Source of the DNA: Bacillota bacterium
GTDB lineage: Bacteria > Bacillota > Dethiobacteria > DTU022
Direction of reading: 5' to 3'
Assembly: GCA_012797095.1 (NCBI GenBank)
Contig: JAAZPS010000171.1
Coordinates: 1-20,446 of the forward strand
DNA: 20,446 nt
Of the stretch, positions 6,780-14,682 are shown piece after piece. Numbering within the stretch: position 1 is the first letter of the stretch; each line of letters starts with the position of its first letter. Under the pieces are notes generated by a model. The model made no database searches. It saw only the letters and a list, made by a program, of their open reading frames with translations, and was not told the origin of the DNA. The translations under genes were made by a program, and so were the position numbers.

Positions 6780-6858
6780 GTAATGGGACAAACAGGTACG
6801 TCCCTCCTGTCCCGTGGAATCTTTGTAATGGGACAAACAGGTACGTCCCTCCTGTCCC
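6780..6858. repeat. Tandem copies of the palindromic REP-like repeat
   Basis: Two copies of a 34-bp sequence (6780-6813 and 6825-6858) are identical and repeat with a 45-bp period. Each starts GTAATGGGACA and ends TGTCCC. The intervening 11 bases are unique. A third copy, inverted in its core, lies beyond the transposase gene at 5837-5865. Perfect identity of the two upstream copies indicates a recent duplication or ongoing processing by the transposase. Confidence 0.85.
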
Positions 6859-6899
6859 ATCCCTTTTGGCCCATCCTTTTGCTACCGTGGCGGGGTGTG

Positions 6900-6932
6900 A
6901 AAAAGGGGCGCCGCTGTAAGCGGCGCCCCTTT
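6900..6932 (-). terminator. Strong intrinsic terminator of the fadNA operon
   Basis: A perfect 14-bp stem (AAAGGGGCGCCGCT / AGCGGCGCCCCTTT) with a 3-base loop begins 25 bp beyond the fadA stop. On the minus strand the 3' arm runs into five T residues (6904-6900). This is a textbook Rho-independent terminator and isolates the beta-oxidation operon from the mobile element. Confidence 0.92.
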
Positions 6933-6956
6933 GTTCTTGTTTGATTGAAGGTTGCT

Positions 6957-8144
6957 CTAGACTCGCTCGAAGAGGCCGGCGGCACCCATGCCGCCTCCGA
7001 TACACATGGAGACAACGCCGAAGCGCCTGTTGAGCCGGGCCAGTCCGTGTAGCAGGGTGGCGGTCAGCTTGGCCCCGGTGCAGCCGAGGGGGTGACCCAG
7101 GGCGATGGCCCCGCCGGAAAGGTTGACCTTCTCGTCAAGGACCTCGTCAAGGCCCAGTTCACGGGCGCAGTAAAGCGCCTGGGAGGCGAAAGCCTCGTTC
7201 AGTTCGAAAAGGTCGACATCTTCGATCTTCATCCCGGTAAGCTTCATCAGCTTGGGGATGGCCATGGAGGGTCCCACACCCATGATATCCGGCGGGCAGC
7301 CGGCCACGGCATAGCCGCGAAATACAGCCATCGGTTTGAGGCCGAGAGCGGCGGCTTTTTCTGCCGACATGACCACCGCTGCAGCTGCTCCGTCATTGGT
7401 CTGCGAGGAATTTCCGGCGGTGACGCTGCCGCCCTGTTTGAATACCGGGCGCAGCCTGGCCAGCACCTCCAGGGAGGTGTCGGGACGGACCCCTTCGTCG
7501 GTGTCGAAGATGAATTCCTTCTCGACGATCTTGTTGTCCGGACCGGGGAGGCGGTGAACCACCTTCAAGGGAACGATCTCATCTTTGAAGTAACCTTCCT
7601 TGATCGCCTTCGCTGCGTTCATATGGCTACGATAGGCGAGCTTATCCTGATCTTCCCGGGAGATGTTGAACCGGGAGGCTACGTTTTCGGCGGTGATCCC
7701 CATCGGAGCGTAGGCCTCGATATAGCTGTCCGCAAGGACCGGGCTCGGGGAGGTCTTGTTGCCGCCCATGGGTACCATGCTCATGCTCTCCACCCCACCG
7801 GCAACGATCACTTCGGCAAAGCCGCACATGATCCGCTCGGCGGCGATGGCGATCGACTGCAGTCCGGAGGAGCAAAAGCGGTTTACCGTCTGTCCGGGAA
7901 CGGTGTCGGGGAGGCCGGCCTCGAGGGCAGCCATCCGACCGATATTCATCCCCTGTTCGCCCTCGGGAAAGGCGCAGCCGAGGATTACGTCATCTATTTC
8001 TGCGGGATCCAACCCCTTGGCCCGGGAGACCGCTTCCTTGATCGCCACAGAAGCCATGTAATCGGGCCGGGTGAAGCGCAGCGTACCCCGCGGCGCCCTG
8101 CCGATGGCGGTACGAACGCAAGAGACAATAACAGCTTCTTTCAT
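6957..8144 (-). CDS. fadA: Acetyl-CoA acyltransferase (3-ketoacyl-CoA thiolase)
   Basis: This enzyme cleaves 3-ketoacyl-CoA with CoA to acetyl-CoA and a shortened acyl-CoA, the last step of beta-oxidation. In reverse it condenses acyl-CoA units. At 395 residues it is full length. The acyl-accepting Cys91 (NRFCSSGLQ), NEAFA (316-320), catalytic His351 (GGAIALGHPLG) and the C-terminal base Cys381 (MCIGGGMGA) are all present. It follows the hydroxyacyl-CoA dehydrogenase/hydratase gene by 12 bp, and its SD AAGGAGG overlaps the TAA of that gene (TAAGGAGG), indicating translational coupling. Order and sequence type match Bacillus subtilis fadN-fadA (yusL-yusK), but the acyl-CoA dehydrogenase fadE of that operon does not follow; a terminator comes directly after. 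Chain-length specificity cannot be read from the sequence. Confidence 0.94.
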   Translation of the reverse strand: MKEAVIVSCVRTAIGRAPRGTLRFTRPDYMASVAIKEAVSRAKGLDPAEIDDVILGCAFPEGEQGMNIGRMAALEAGLPDTVPGQTVNRFCSSGLQSIAIAAERIMCGFAEVIVAGGVESMSMVPMGGNKTSPSPVLADSYIEAYAPMGITAENVASRFNISREDQDKLAYRSHMNAAKAIKEGYFKDEIVPLKVVHRLPGPDNKIVEKEFIFDTDEGVRPDTSLEVLARLRPVFKQGGSVTAGNSSQTNDGAAAAVVMSAEKAAALGLKPMAVFRGYAVAGCPPDIMGVGPSMAIPKLMKLTGMKIEDVDLFELNEAFASQALYCARELGLDEVLDEKVNLSGGAIALGHPLGCTGAKLTATLLHGLARLNRRFGVVSMCIGGGMGAAGLFERV

Positions 8145-8156
8145 TTTGTTACCTCC

Positions 8157-10565
8157 TTAGTTCCTTACTGCCTTGCCCGTGGTGAGCAGGGACATGATCC
8201 GTTCCTGGGTTTTCTCTTCACCGATAAGGCGCAGGAATGCTTCGCGTTCTATATCGAGGAGATACTGTTCGCTGACCATGGTTTTCGGTCTGATATTGCC
8301 GCCGCAGAGGACCGTGGCGATCTCCAGGGCGATCTTCATATCGTGATCGCTGATAAAGTTGCCCCAGCGCATATTCTGCACCCCTGCCTTGAATGCAGCG
8401 ATGCCGTAATCGCCGAGAGCTTGGACCGCTTTTGTCCGCGGCGGTTCGTAGCCTTCCTTGAGCATGCCGAGGACAGTCTGCTTGGCATCATGGATCAGGA
8501 AATCCTGGTTGACCGAGACCTTATCCGTGCTCCGGAGGAATCCGAGCTCCTGGGCATGGCGGGCGCTGGTGGCCACTGTGGCCATGGCGATCGCTTCGAA
8601 AGCCTTCTGCACGTAGGGGAGCAGGTCCACATTCAGGCCCTCGGGGATCCCCTCGATGTAACGGTAGAGCAGCTCTTTGTTGCCTCCGCCCCCGGGAAGC
8701 AGGCCCACGCCCATCTCGACCTGGCCCATATAGGTTTCGGCAGCAGCTTGAATCCGGTCGCAGTGCAGAACGATCTCCATCCCGCCGCCCAGAGTCATCT
8801 GGAAGGGGGCGCCGACCACCGGGATGCGCGCGTATTTGATCGCCATCATCGCATCCTGGAAGTCCTTTACCGATTGCTCGAGCATATCCCAGTCGCCGCC
8901 CTGGGCTGCCATCAGCAGCAGGGCCACGTTGGCGCCGACGCAGAAGTTCCCGGCCTGGTTGCCGATCACCATTCCGGCGAAGTTCTTCTCGGTTTCGGCG
9001 ATCGCCTCGAAGATGAACTGGGTGTACAGCGGCGAGATGGCCTGCTGCGGGCTGTGCATCTCCAGGCAGACGATCCCATCGCCAAGATCGATCAGGCTGC
9101 CGTCATCATTGCCGGCAACCAGCCTGTTCTGTTTTTTCAGGTTGGCCAGATTGACGCTCTCGGCGCTTTCCGGAACGGGCTGGTAGCCCTTCGAAGCAAG
9201 ATCGTAGTACGAGACGGTGCCGTCTTCATCTTTCTTGTAGAAGCTTTCGAAACCGTTGGCGAGCATCTCTTCGACAAAGGCGGGGATCTCTTCGCCCTCA
9301 TTTTTCATCCGCTCCACGCTTTCACGCAGGCCGATGGCATCCCAGGTGGCAAAGGGTCCCAACTTCCAGTTGAAGCCCCAGCTCATCGCCCGGTCGACAT
9401 TGACGATATCATCGGCGATCTCGGGGATACGTTTTGCCGAATAGGTGCACAGTTTCTTGGTCAAGGCCCAGGCAAATTTGCCGGCTTCGTCATCGGAATT
9501 GACCAGAATTTTCAGGCCGCCCTTCAGTCCGGCTTCCTTGGTCTGCTTGAAGATGTCGAACCTTGCTTTTTCGCGCGGGCGGTACTCCATGGTTTCGTAG
9601 TCCATCGCCAGGATCTCGGAACCGCCTTTCCCGCGCACCTTCTTGTAGAAACCCTGCTTTGTTTTGTCGCCGAGCAGCTTTTGTTCCACCATCTTGTTCA
9701 GCAGCTCCGGCAGCTGCATCTCTTCCTTTTCCAGCGGATCGGTGGATTTGTCGATGCAGGTCTGGGCGACGTGGCGGAAGGTATCCAGGCCGACCATATC
9801 CATGGTTCTGAACGAGGCGCTCTTGGGGTGGCCCATCGGCGGCCCGGTGATGGCATCGACCTGCTCGATGGTCATCTTCTTCTGGAGCATCAATTTCATC
9901 GTCTGCACCATGGCATAGGTCCCGATACGGTTGGCGATGAAATTGGGCGTATCCTTGGCAAAGACGACTCCCTTGCCCAGAGTTTTTTCGCAGAAGCGGT
10001 GCATGTACGTCATCACTTCGGGCAGCGTTTCCCGGCAGGGGATCAGCTCGAGCAGCTTCATATAGCGGGGAGGATTGAAAAAATGGGTCCCCAGAAAGTA
10101 CTGGCGAAACTCAGCCGAGCATTCCGAGACCATTTCATTGATCGATAGACCGGATGTGTTCGAGCTGACGATGGTGCCCGGATTCCAGTTGGCCTCCACA
10201 TTCTTGAAGACCTTCTTCTTGATATCCATATTTTCGACGATCACTTCGATGATCCAGTCGCACTCTTTCAGTTTCCCCATATCATCTTCGAAGTTGCCCG
10301 GGGTGATCAGCTCGGCATTGGACGCGCGGTAGAGCGGGTTCGGTTTTTGCTTTGGCAGCGCTGCTTGCCCGGCGATGGCCAGGCGGTTGCGCACCGCAGG
10401 GCTTTCCAGGGTTAGCCCCTTTTTCTCTTCATCGGGGGTCAGTTCTCGGGGAACGATGTCCAGCAAGTAAACAGGGAGACCTACGTTGGCCAGGTGGGCG
10501 GCAATAGTGGCGCCCATGACACCGGCGCCAAGCACGGCAGCTTTCCTAATTTCTTTTACGGCCAT
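8157..10565 (-). CDS. fadN: 3-hydroxyacyl-CoA dehydrogenase / enoyl-CoA hydratase fusion (FadN type)
   Basis: This is a bifunctional cytoplasmic beta-oxidation enzyme of 802 residues (Bacillus FadN is about 790). Counting from the codon before the ATG, the N-terminal dehydrogenase has a Rossmann motif GAGVMG (14-19), SSNTSGL (135-141) and the catalytic pair His162 (GTHFFNPP) and Glu174 (KLLELI). A C-terminal dehydrogenase domain follows to about 480. The hydratase domain (about 490-720) keeps both acid residues, Glu598 (GGGMEIVLHCD) and Glu618 (GQVEMGVG), plus an oxyanion-hole segment near NFCVGAN. The domain order (dehydrogenase first) is that of FadN and opposite to proteobacterial FadB. 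The ATG is placed 7 bases after AGGAGG; a TTG one codon upstream is less likely. The likely promoter is about 480 nt upstream, giving a long leader. It is the first gene of the fadN-fadA operon. Confidence 0.94.
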   Translation of the reverse strand: MAVKEIRKAAVLGAGVMGATIAAHLANVGLPVYLLDIVPRELTPDEEKKGLTLESPAVRNRLAIAGQAALPKQKPNPLYRASNAELITPGNFEDDMGKLKECDWIIEVIVENMDIKKKVFKNVEANWNPGTIVSSNTSGLSINEMVSECSAEFRQYFLGTHFFNPPRYMKLLELIPCRETLPEVMTYMHRFCEKTLGKGVVFAKDTPNFIANRIGTYAMVQTMKLMLQKKMTIEQVDAITGPPMGHPKSASFRTMDMVGLDTFRHVAQTCIDKSTDPLEKEEMQLPELLNKMVEQKLLGDKTKQGFYKKVRGKGGSEILAMDYETMEYRPREKARFDIFKQTKEAGLKGGLKILVNSDDEAGKFAWALTKKLCTYSAKRIPEIADDIVNVDRAMSWGFNWKLGPFATWDAIGLRESVERMKNEGEEIPAFVEEMLANGFESFYKKDEDGTVSYYDLASKGYQPVPESAESVNLANLKKQNRLVAGNDDGSLIDLGDGIVCLEMHSPQQAISPLYTQFIFEAIAETEKNFAGMVIGNQAGNFCVGANVALLLMAAQGGDWDMLEQSVKDFQDAMMAIKYARIPVVGAPFQMTLGGGMEIVLHCDRIQAAAETYMGQVEMGVGLLPGGGGNKELLYRYIEGIPEGLNVDLLPYVQKAFEAIAMATVATSARHAQELGFLRSTDKVSVNQDFLIHDAKQTVLGMLKEGYEPPRTKAVQALGDYGIAAFKAGVQNMRWGNFISDHDMKIALEIATVLCGGNIRPKTMVSEQYLLDIEREAFLRLIGEEKTQERIMSLLTTGKAVRN

Positions 10566-10594
10566 CAAAATACCTCCTTTTTACTCTCATTCTT

Positions 10595-10729
10595 TCACAC
10601 CCAACTTGGTCGGAATAAACTACAGATCGTCTGCGGTTCCGGCCGGACGGTCAAAAGCTGTTTTCCGGGTCCGGCCCCGCGGGCCTTCGCTTTCCAGCGG
10701 GTCCGAAAATATCTTCCGACAATTCTCAT
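10595..10729 (-). CDS. Possible 44-residue basic leader peptide (weak)
   Basis: An ATG at 10729 lies 8 bases after AGGAG and opens a 44-codon frame ending about 30 bp before the fadN start codon. The product (MRIVGRYFRTRWKAK...) would be strongly basic, with many Arg and Lys and one acidic residue. It has no recognisable domain, signal peptide or membrane span. It sits in the presumed fadNA leader, so it could be a small expressed or regulatory ORF. It could equally be chance: the DNA is GC-rich with overlapping inverted repeats, and no conservation can be tested here. Confidence 0.2.
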   Translation of the reverse strand: MRIVGRYFRTRWKAKARGAGPGKQLLTVRPEPQTICSLFRPSWV

Positions 10730-10808
10730 ATTCAGGACTCCTGGAAAAGCACTCCGGTTGACTCTCTGCAATCACCTCCTACTGGTTTTTGTGATAGCTT
10801 AAGATCTG

Positions 10809-10890
10809 TCAGCGGGTGTCTTGCTGAGGCGCAGTCCCGGCCGTCTTGACGGCATCTTCGGCTGTAGTGCTGCCGGCAGCGCGGGACCGC
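10809..10890 (-). ncRNA. Candidate structured leader element upstream of fadN
   Basis: On the minus strand GCGGUCCCG (10890-10882) can pair over 9 bp (one G-U) with CGGGACUGC (10839-10831). This closes a junction that holds two small hairpins: GCTGCCGGCAGC (10869-10880) and GCCGTC-TT-GACGGC (10840-10853). A further hairpin with TCAGC/GCTGA arms lies at 10809-10827. The G-U pair would be an A-C mismatch in a plus-strand RNA, which slightly favours the minus strand. It falls inside the predicted long fadNA leader. It matches no riboswitch or small RNA that I recognise. Confidence 0.25.
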
Positions 10891-11054
10891 TGTCATAGGT
10901 GGGTTGATCTTTCGCAATTGACAGGTTGTGGACTCTTTCTTGTTGCAATAGGCATGCTGTCAGGGTGCATCGCTTAACCCCTTCTACGGAGCAGCTTGGG
11001 CGTTAAAGCCCTCCAGTTTATACAAAAAATGAACGAATATTCTTTTGCCTCTCT

Positions 11055-11083
11055 ATTTTATATTTTTTATGAATAAAAATCAA
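11055..11083 (-). promoter_or_regulatory. Sigma-A-type promoter, probably for fadN-fadA
   Basis: On the minus strand, TTGATT (11078-11083) and TAAAAT (11055-11060) are separated by exactly 17 bases in a very AT-rich setting. Transcription would start near 11048, about 480 nt before the fadN ATG. No closer minus-strand promoter of similar quality was seen, so a long leader is implied. Confidence 0.5.
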
Positions 11084-11233
11084 GCCTTTAGGGAGGTTTA
11101 TGTGAACGATTTTTAAAATTGCTTTTACGGAAAAAATTTAAAACAGATGATCCCTCCGGTGGATCTCTTCACAATCCGGTACGGGAGGAAAGCGTTCGGT
11201 GATTGTAACCGGGCGGCGCTTCATTTTAATGAG

Positions 11234-11263
11234 TTGTCACCGATGTTTTAACTATGGTAAAAT
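11234..11263 (+). promoter_or_regulatory. Promoter of the tig-clpP-clpX operon
   Basis: TTGTCA (11234-11239) and TAAAAT (11258-11263) are spaced by 18 bases, and a TG immediately upstream of the -10 region gives an extended -10 (TGGTAAAAT). Transcription would start near 11270, leaving about 100 nt of leader before tig. No CIRCE or CtsR-type operator was recognised next to it. Confidence 0.55.
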
Positions 11264-11371
11264 GAATGGACTTTCACGGTAGTCTGCGGGTGCGAAAAGG
11301 GGTCTTTTGTTTGGCCGGCGTTACATTGCCGGTGCGGGGCATATGATATGATTGAAGAGGGAGGAGCATAA

Positions 11372-12682
11372 ATGCTGTCCAGGTGGGAAAAAATAGAGCA
11401 CAATAAAATAAAACTTGAAATAGAAGTTGCCGCTCCGGAGGTTGACAGGGCCTTGCAGAAGGCTTACCAGAGCGTGGTGAAAAAGGTCAATCTGCCCGGA
11501 TTCCGGAAGGGTAAGGTTCCCCGGCGCGTTCTGGAAGCACATTTCGGGCCGGAGATATTGCACCAGGATGCCCTGGAGTTGCTGATACCGCCGGCTTATG
11601 ACGAGGCGATCGCGGGGGTGGATGCCGAACCGATCGATCAGCCTCAATTTGATTTTGAAGCCATCGAGGCGGGCGAGCCGTTTCTCTTTGAAGCGGTGGT
11701 TGAGGTTCTCCCCCCGGTTGAGCTTGGTGAATACAGGGGACTGGAAATAGAGCAGGAAAAGATAGAGATCACGGAACCGGATCTGGAGCAGCATCTGGAG
11801 TCCCTGCGGGAACAGCATGCCCGGTTGGTTACCCTGGAGGAGGGTGAGCAGGAGATTCAGGAGGGCGACCTTGCGATGATCGATTTTCAGGGATCTGTTG
11901 ATGGGGAGCCTTTCTCCGGGGGTGAAGCGGAAAACTATTCCCTTGAGCTTGGCTCCGGGACATTTGTACCCGGGTTCGAGGAGCAGGTTGTCGGGATGAA
12001 GATCGGTGAAGCGAAAGAGATCGCCGTGACCTTTCCCGAAGATTACCATGAGGAGAGCCTGGCGGGCAGGGAGGCGCTGTTCAAGGTTAATTTGAAGCAG
12101 ATCAAACAGAAACAGCTGCCCGAGCTGGGAGATGATTTTGTCAGGGAGATCAGCGAACTGGAAACACTCACCGAGTTCAAGGAAGATCTCCGGACGCGCC
12201 TGGAAAAAGCGGCTGCAGCGAGGGCCAAGACAGAGCTCGAAGAGGCCCTTGTTGAAAAGTTGACCGATGGCTCCCAGGTGGAGCTGCCATCAATTCTGGT
12301 GGAGCGGCAGCTTGACCGGTTGCTTGGAGAGATGGATCAATATCTGCGCTACCAGGGTCTGACCCTGGAGAAATTTACCGAGCTTGCCGGCAAGACAGTG
12401 GAAGCACTTCGCGAGGAAAAAAAGGCGGAGGCGGAGAAGAGAACCAAAGCCAATCTGGTCCTCGATGCGGTGGTAAAAAAAGAAGGGATCACTGTTGATG
12501 ACAGCGAAATAGATGCCAAGATTGCCGAGCTTTCGGAACAGCATCAGGATCAACCGGAGCGGGTCAAGGAGATATTCGAAAAGCAGGGCCGCCTTCCCCT
12601 GTTCAAGGAAGAGCTGCGCATCCGCAAAGCGATAGATCTGCTGGTCCGGGAAGCCAGGATAAAAGGGGTCAAAAAAGAGTAA
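11372..12682 (+). CDS. tig: Trigger factor (ribosome-associated chaperone / prolyl isomerase)
   Basis: Trigger factor binds near the ribosome exit tunnel, shields nascent chains and catalyses Xaa-Pro isomerisation. At 436 residues it is the normal length. The N-terminal ribosome-binding domain carries the signature PGFRKGKVPRRVL (about 42-54). An FKBP-type isomerase domain follows at about 150-250 (EGDLAMIDFQGSVDGEPF, LGSGTFVPGFEEQVVGM). The rest is the long helical C-terminal chaperone domain, rich in Glu and Lys. The ATG is preceded by GGGAGGAG. It is first in the chain tig-clpP-clpX, 35 bp before clpP, the standard clostridial arrangement that couples folding with ClpXP degradation. Confidence 0.97.
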   Translation: MLSRWEKIEHNKIKLEIEVAAPEVDRALQKAYQSVVKKVNLPGFRKGKVPRRVLEAHFGPEILHQDALELLIPPAYDEAIAGVDAEPIDQPQFDFEAIEAGEPFLFEAVVEVLPPVELGEYRGLEIEQEKIEITEPDLEQHLESLREQHARLVTLEEGEQEIQEGDLAMIDFQGSVDGEPFSGGEAENYSLELGSGTFVPGFEEQVVGMKIGEAKEIAVTFPEDYHEESLAGREALFKVNLKQIKQKQLPELGDDFVREISELETLTEFKEDLRTRLEKAAAARAKTELEEALVEKLTDGSQVELPSILVERQLDRLLGEMDQYLRYQGLTLEKFTELAGKTVEALREEKKAEAEKRTKANLVLDAVVKKEGITVDDSEIDAKIAELSEQHQDQPERVKEIFEKQGRLPLFKEELRIRKAIDLLVREARIKGVKKE

Positions 12683-12717
12683 ATAAAGGCGTAAATGAAA
12701 AGGAGGCCTTTACAAGG

Positions 12718-13305
12718 ATGAGCATTCTTATCCCAATGGTTGTTGAGCAGAGCAGCCGCGGTGAAAGAGCTTACGATATCTATTCGCGATTGTTGAAGGA
12801 TCGGATTATCTTTGTGGGAAGCGCCATCGACGATCACGTGGCCAACCTCATTGTAGCCCAGATGCTGTTTTTGGAATCGGAGGATCCCGACAAGGATATC
12901 AATCTGTATATCAATTCGCCGGGCGGCTCGGTCTATGCCGGGATGGCTATTTACGATACGATGCAGTATATCAAACCCCCTGTATCGACCATCTGCGTCG
13001 GCCTGGCGGCAAGTTTCGGGGCGGTGCTTTTGGCGGCCGGGACCAAGGGGAAGAGGTTGACCCTGCCGCATTCACGGATCATGATGCACCAGCCCGCCGG
13101 GGGAGCGCAGGGCCAGGCGGTGGACATCGAGATTCATGCCAGGGAGATTTTGAAGATACGCGAAACCCTGAATGAAATCCTATCCAGACATACCGGGCAG
13201 CCGGTGGAGCGTATCGCCAGGGATACAGACCGCGATTTCTTTATCTCCGCCGAAGAGGCGAAAGAATATGGGCTTGTCGATGAAGTCCTGGTTCACCGAC
13301 CTTAA
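12718..13305 (+). CDS. clpP: ATP-dependent Clp protease proteolytic subunit
   Basis: ClpP is the serine peptidase that forms a two-ring tetradecamer and degrades substrates unfolded by ClpX or other Clp ATPases. It has 195 residues, full length. The catalytic triad is Ser99 (GLAASFGA), His124 (RIMMHQP) and Asp173 (DTDRDFF), with the same spacing as in E. coli (25 and 49 residues). The common ASMGA reads ASFGA, a conservative change next to the nucleophile. The N-terminal IPMVVEQSSRGERAYDIYSR segment is typical of the axial pore and maturation region. The ATG follows AAAGGAGG at 11 bases. It lies between tig and clpX and is probably cotranscribed with both. Confidence 0.97.
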   Translation: MSILIPMVVEQSSRGERAYDIYSRLLKDRIIFVGSAIDDHVANLIVAQMLFLESEDPDKDINLYINSPGGSVYAGMAIYDTMQYIKPPVSTICVGLAASFGAVLLAAGTKGKRLTLPHSRIMMHQPAGGAQGQAVDIEIHAREILKIRETLNEILSRHTGQPVERIARDTDRDFFISAEEAKEYGLVDEVLVHRP

Positions 13306-13332
13306 TCTATTTGAGTGGGGTGAAACCGAGTT

Positions 13333-14592
13333 ATGTTTAAATTTACTGATGAAAAAGGACAGCTGAAATGTTCGTTTTGTGGAAAGACCCAGGATCAGGT
13401 GCGGAAACTTGTTGCCGGTCCGGGGGTCTATATCTGCGATGAGTGTATCGAGCTGTGCAACGAGATCATCGAAGAGGAGATCGGCGAGGAGGGCGAGCTC
13501 GACTTTGTCGATCTGCTGAAACCGCAGGAGATCAAACAGTCACTGGATCAATACGTCATCGGTCAGGAAGAGGCCAAAAGGGTTCTTTCGGTAGCGGTTT
13601 ACAATCACTACAAAAGGATCAATGCCGCCCAGAAGCTGGAGGAAGTGGAGCTGCAGAAAAGCAATATCGTGCTGATCGGGCCGACAGGAACGGGGAAGAC
13701 CCTTCTGGCACAGACCCTGGCCCGGATCTTGAATGTTCCCTTCGCCATCGCCGATGCCACCTCGCTTACCGAGGCCGGTTACGTGGGCGAGGATGTGGAG
13801 AATATCTTGCTCAAACTGATTCAGGCCGCTGACTACGATATCGAGAAGGCTGAAAAGGGGATCGTCTATATCGACGAGATCGACAAGATCGCCAGAAAAA
13901 CCGATAATCCCTCCATCACCCGTGATGTCTCCGGGGAGGGGGTCCAGCAGGCGCTGCTGAAAATTCTTGAAGGAACCGTTGCCAGCGTTCCTCCCCAGGG
14001 AGGGCGCAAGCATCCGCATCAGGAATTCATGCAGATCGATACCACCGATATTCTGTTCATCTGCGGTGGGGCCTTTGACGGTCTGGAGAAGATCATCCAA
14101 AGCCGCGTCAGCAAGAAGGGGATCGGTTTTGGAGCGGATGTGCAGAGCATCAACCAGGAGAATATCGGCTCGATCCTGAGCCAGATCTTGCCTCAGGATC
14201 TGCTCAAATACGGGTTGATCCCCGAATTTGTCGGCCGGATCCCGGTCATCGCCACGCTTGATGCTCTTGACAAGAAGGCGTTGATCCGCATCCTGACCGA
14301 GCCGCGCAACGCTCTGGTGAAGCAGTACCAGAAAATGTTCGAACTTGACGGCGTTTCCCTTGAATTCAAGGAGGGTTCCCTGGAGGTTGTCGCTGATGAA
14401 GCGATCAAGCGCAGCACCGGCGCTCGGGGACTCAGGGCGATCATGGAAGAGGTGCTTCTCGATGTGATGTTTGAGCTGCCCTCCCGCGAAGATGTCAGCC
14501 GCTGTGTGATCACCCGTGAAGTGGTTCTGGAAAGGGAGAAGCCGATTCTGGTCACCCAGGATAAACGCAAGAAAAAAGAGGTAACCGCCTGA
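13333..14592 (+). CDS. clpX: ATP-dependent Clp protease ATP-binding subunit ClpX
   Basis: ClpX is a hexameric AAA+ unfoldase that recognises tagged or misfolded proteins and feeds them to ClpP. It has 419 residues, full length. The N-terminal zinc-binding domain has Cys13, Cys16, Cys35 and Cys38. The Walker A motif is GPTGTGKT (116-123), the pore loop GYVG is at 149-152, and Walker B is IVYIDEID (177-184). A GGRKHPHQEF segment provides the second pore loop, and sensor 2 is in GARGLRAIMEE. The start MFKFTDEKGQLKCSFCGK matches the family N terminus, although its SD (GGGGTGA) is weak. The 27-bp gap to clpP suggests coupling of the two subunits. A terminator follows at 14634-14678. Confidence 0.97.
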   Translation: MFKFTDEKGQLKCSFCGKTQDQVRKLVAGPGVYICDECIELCNEIIEEEIGEEGELDFVDLLKPQEIKQSLDQYVIGQEEAKRVLSVAVYNHYKRINAAQKLEEVELQKSNIVLIGPTGTGKTLLAQTLARILNVPFAIADATSLTEAGYVGEDVENILLKLIQAADYDIEKAEKGIVYIDEIDKIARKTDNPSITRDVSGEGVQQALLKILEGTVASVPPQGGRKHPHQEFMQIDTTDILFICGGAFDGLEKIIQSRVSKKGIGFGADVQSINQENIGSILSQILPQDLLKYGLIPEFVGRIPVIATLDALDKKALIRILTEPRNALVKQYQKMFELDGVSLEFKEGSLEVVADEAIKRSTGARGLRAIMEEVLLDVMFELPSREDVSRCVITREVVLEREKPILVTQDKRKKKEVTA

Positions 14593-14633
14593 GCCGGGCT
14601 TTCGCCGGCCGGGGTTGAAACGATTGCATTTAC

Positions 14634-14678
14634 AGGGCTGCAGAGCTCCGCCACGTGGCAGGGCTCACAGCCCTTTTT
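14634..14678 (+). terminator. Intrinsic terminator after clpX
   Basis: AGGGCTG (14634-14640) pairs with CAGCCCT (14668-14674). Inside this, GAGC/GCTC and the palindrome GCCACGTGGC extend the stem. Five T residues (14674-14678) follow the 3' arm. It separates tig-clpP-clpX from lonB and implies that lonB has its own promoter, as expected for a developmentally regulated protease. Confidence 0.82.
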
Positions 14679-14682
14679 GATG

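Larger units (their letters stand above)
5837..6858 (-). mobile_element. IS200/REP-type element: tyrosine transposase with flanking palindromes
   Basis: A Y1 HUH transposase gene is bracketed by 29-bp palindromes with GGGACA...TGTCCC ends: one downstream (5837-5865) and two upstream in tandem (6785-6813 and 6830-6858). A half copy, CTGTTTGTCCC, lies at 6739-6749. The internal core (GGGACGTACCT) is in opposite orientation on the two sides. This fits REP/RAYT biology (single-stranded DNA hairpins recognised by a TnpA-like enzyme). No target-site duplication is expected for this family and none is claimed. The exact ends are uncertain. Confidence 0.7.
10566..11371. other. About 800-bp divergent spacer between fadN and tig
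   Basis: Genes on the left run leftward and genes on the right run rightward, so both major promoters should be here. I see a minus-strand promoter at 11055-11083, a plus-strand promoter at 11234-11263, a foldable GC-rich block at 10809-10890, and a small reading frame at 10595-10729. A region of inverted repeats lies at about 10640-10720 (GGCCGGA...TCCGGCC, CCCGC...GCGGG). A CCGGC-N8-GCCGG hairpin lies near 11315 in the tig leader. No class of known riboswitch or housekeeping RNA could be recognised. Confidence 0.5.

Noticed and set aside
6780..6858. CRISPR array
   Set aside because: Only two repeats with an 11-bp spacer, palindromic units tied to a transposase, and no cas genes.
6675..6860. 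N-terminal extension of the transposase frame (62 extra residues)
   Set aside because: It runs through the two tandem palindromes, giving a repeated GQEGRTCLSHY peptide. The family N terminus and an SD support the ATG at 6674.
2449..6891. 11-bp direct repeat GCTACCGTGGC at 2449-2459 and 6881-6891
   Set aside because: Tens of chance 11-mer matches are expected in 20 kb. No flanking similarity extends it, so it is not taken as an attachment site or element boundary.
7092..10148. Very long plus-strand reading frame (1018 codons) opposite fadA and fadN
   Set aside because: It is entirely antisense to two clearly functional genes with intact catalytic motifs, and shows no family signature. It arises from GC-rich codon use in the real genes.
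10732..10917. 61-codon minus-strand frame in the fadN-tig spacer
   Set aside because: No SD or family motif; it overlaps the inverted repeats that better explain the sequence.
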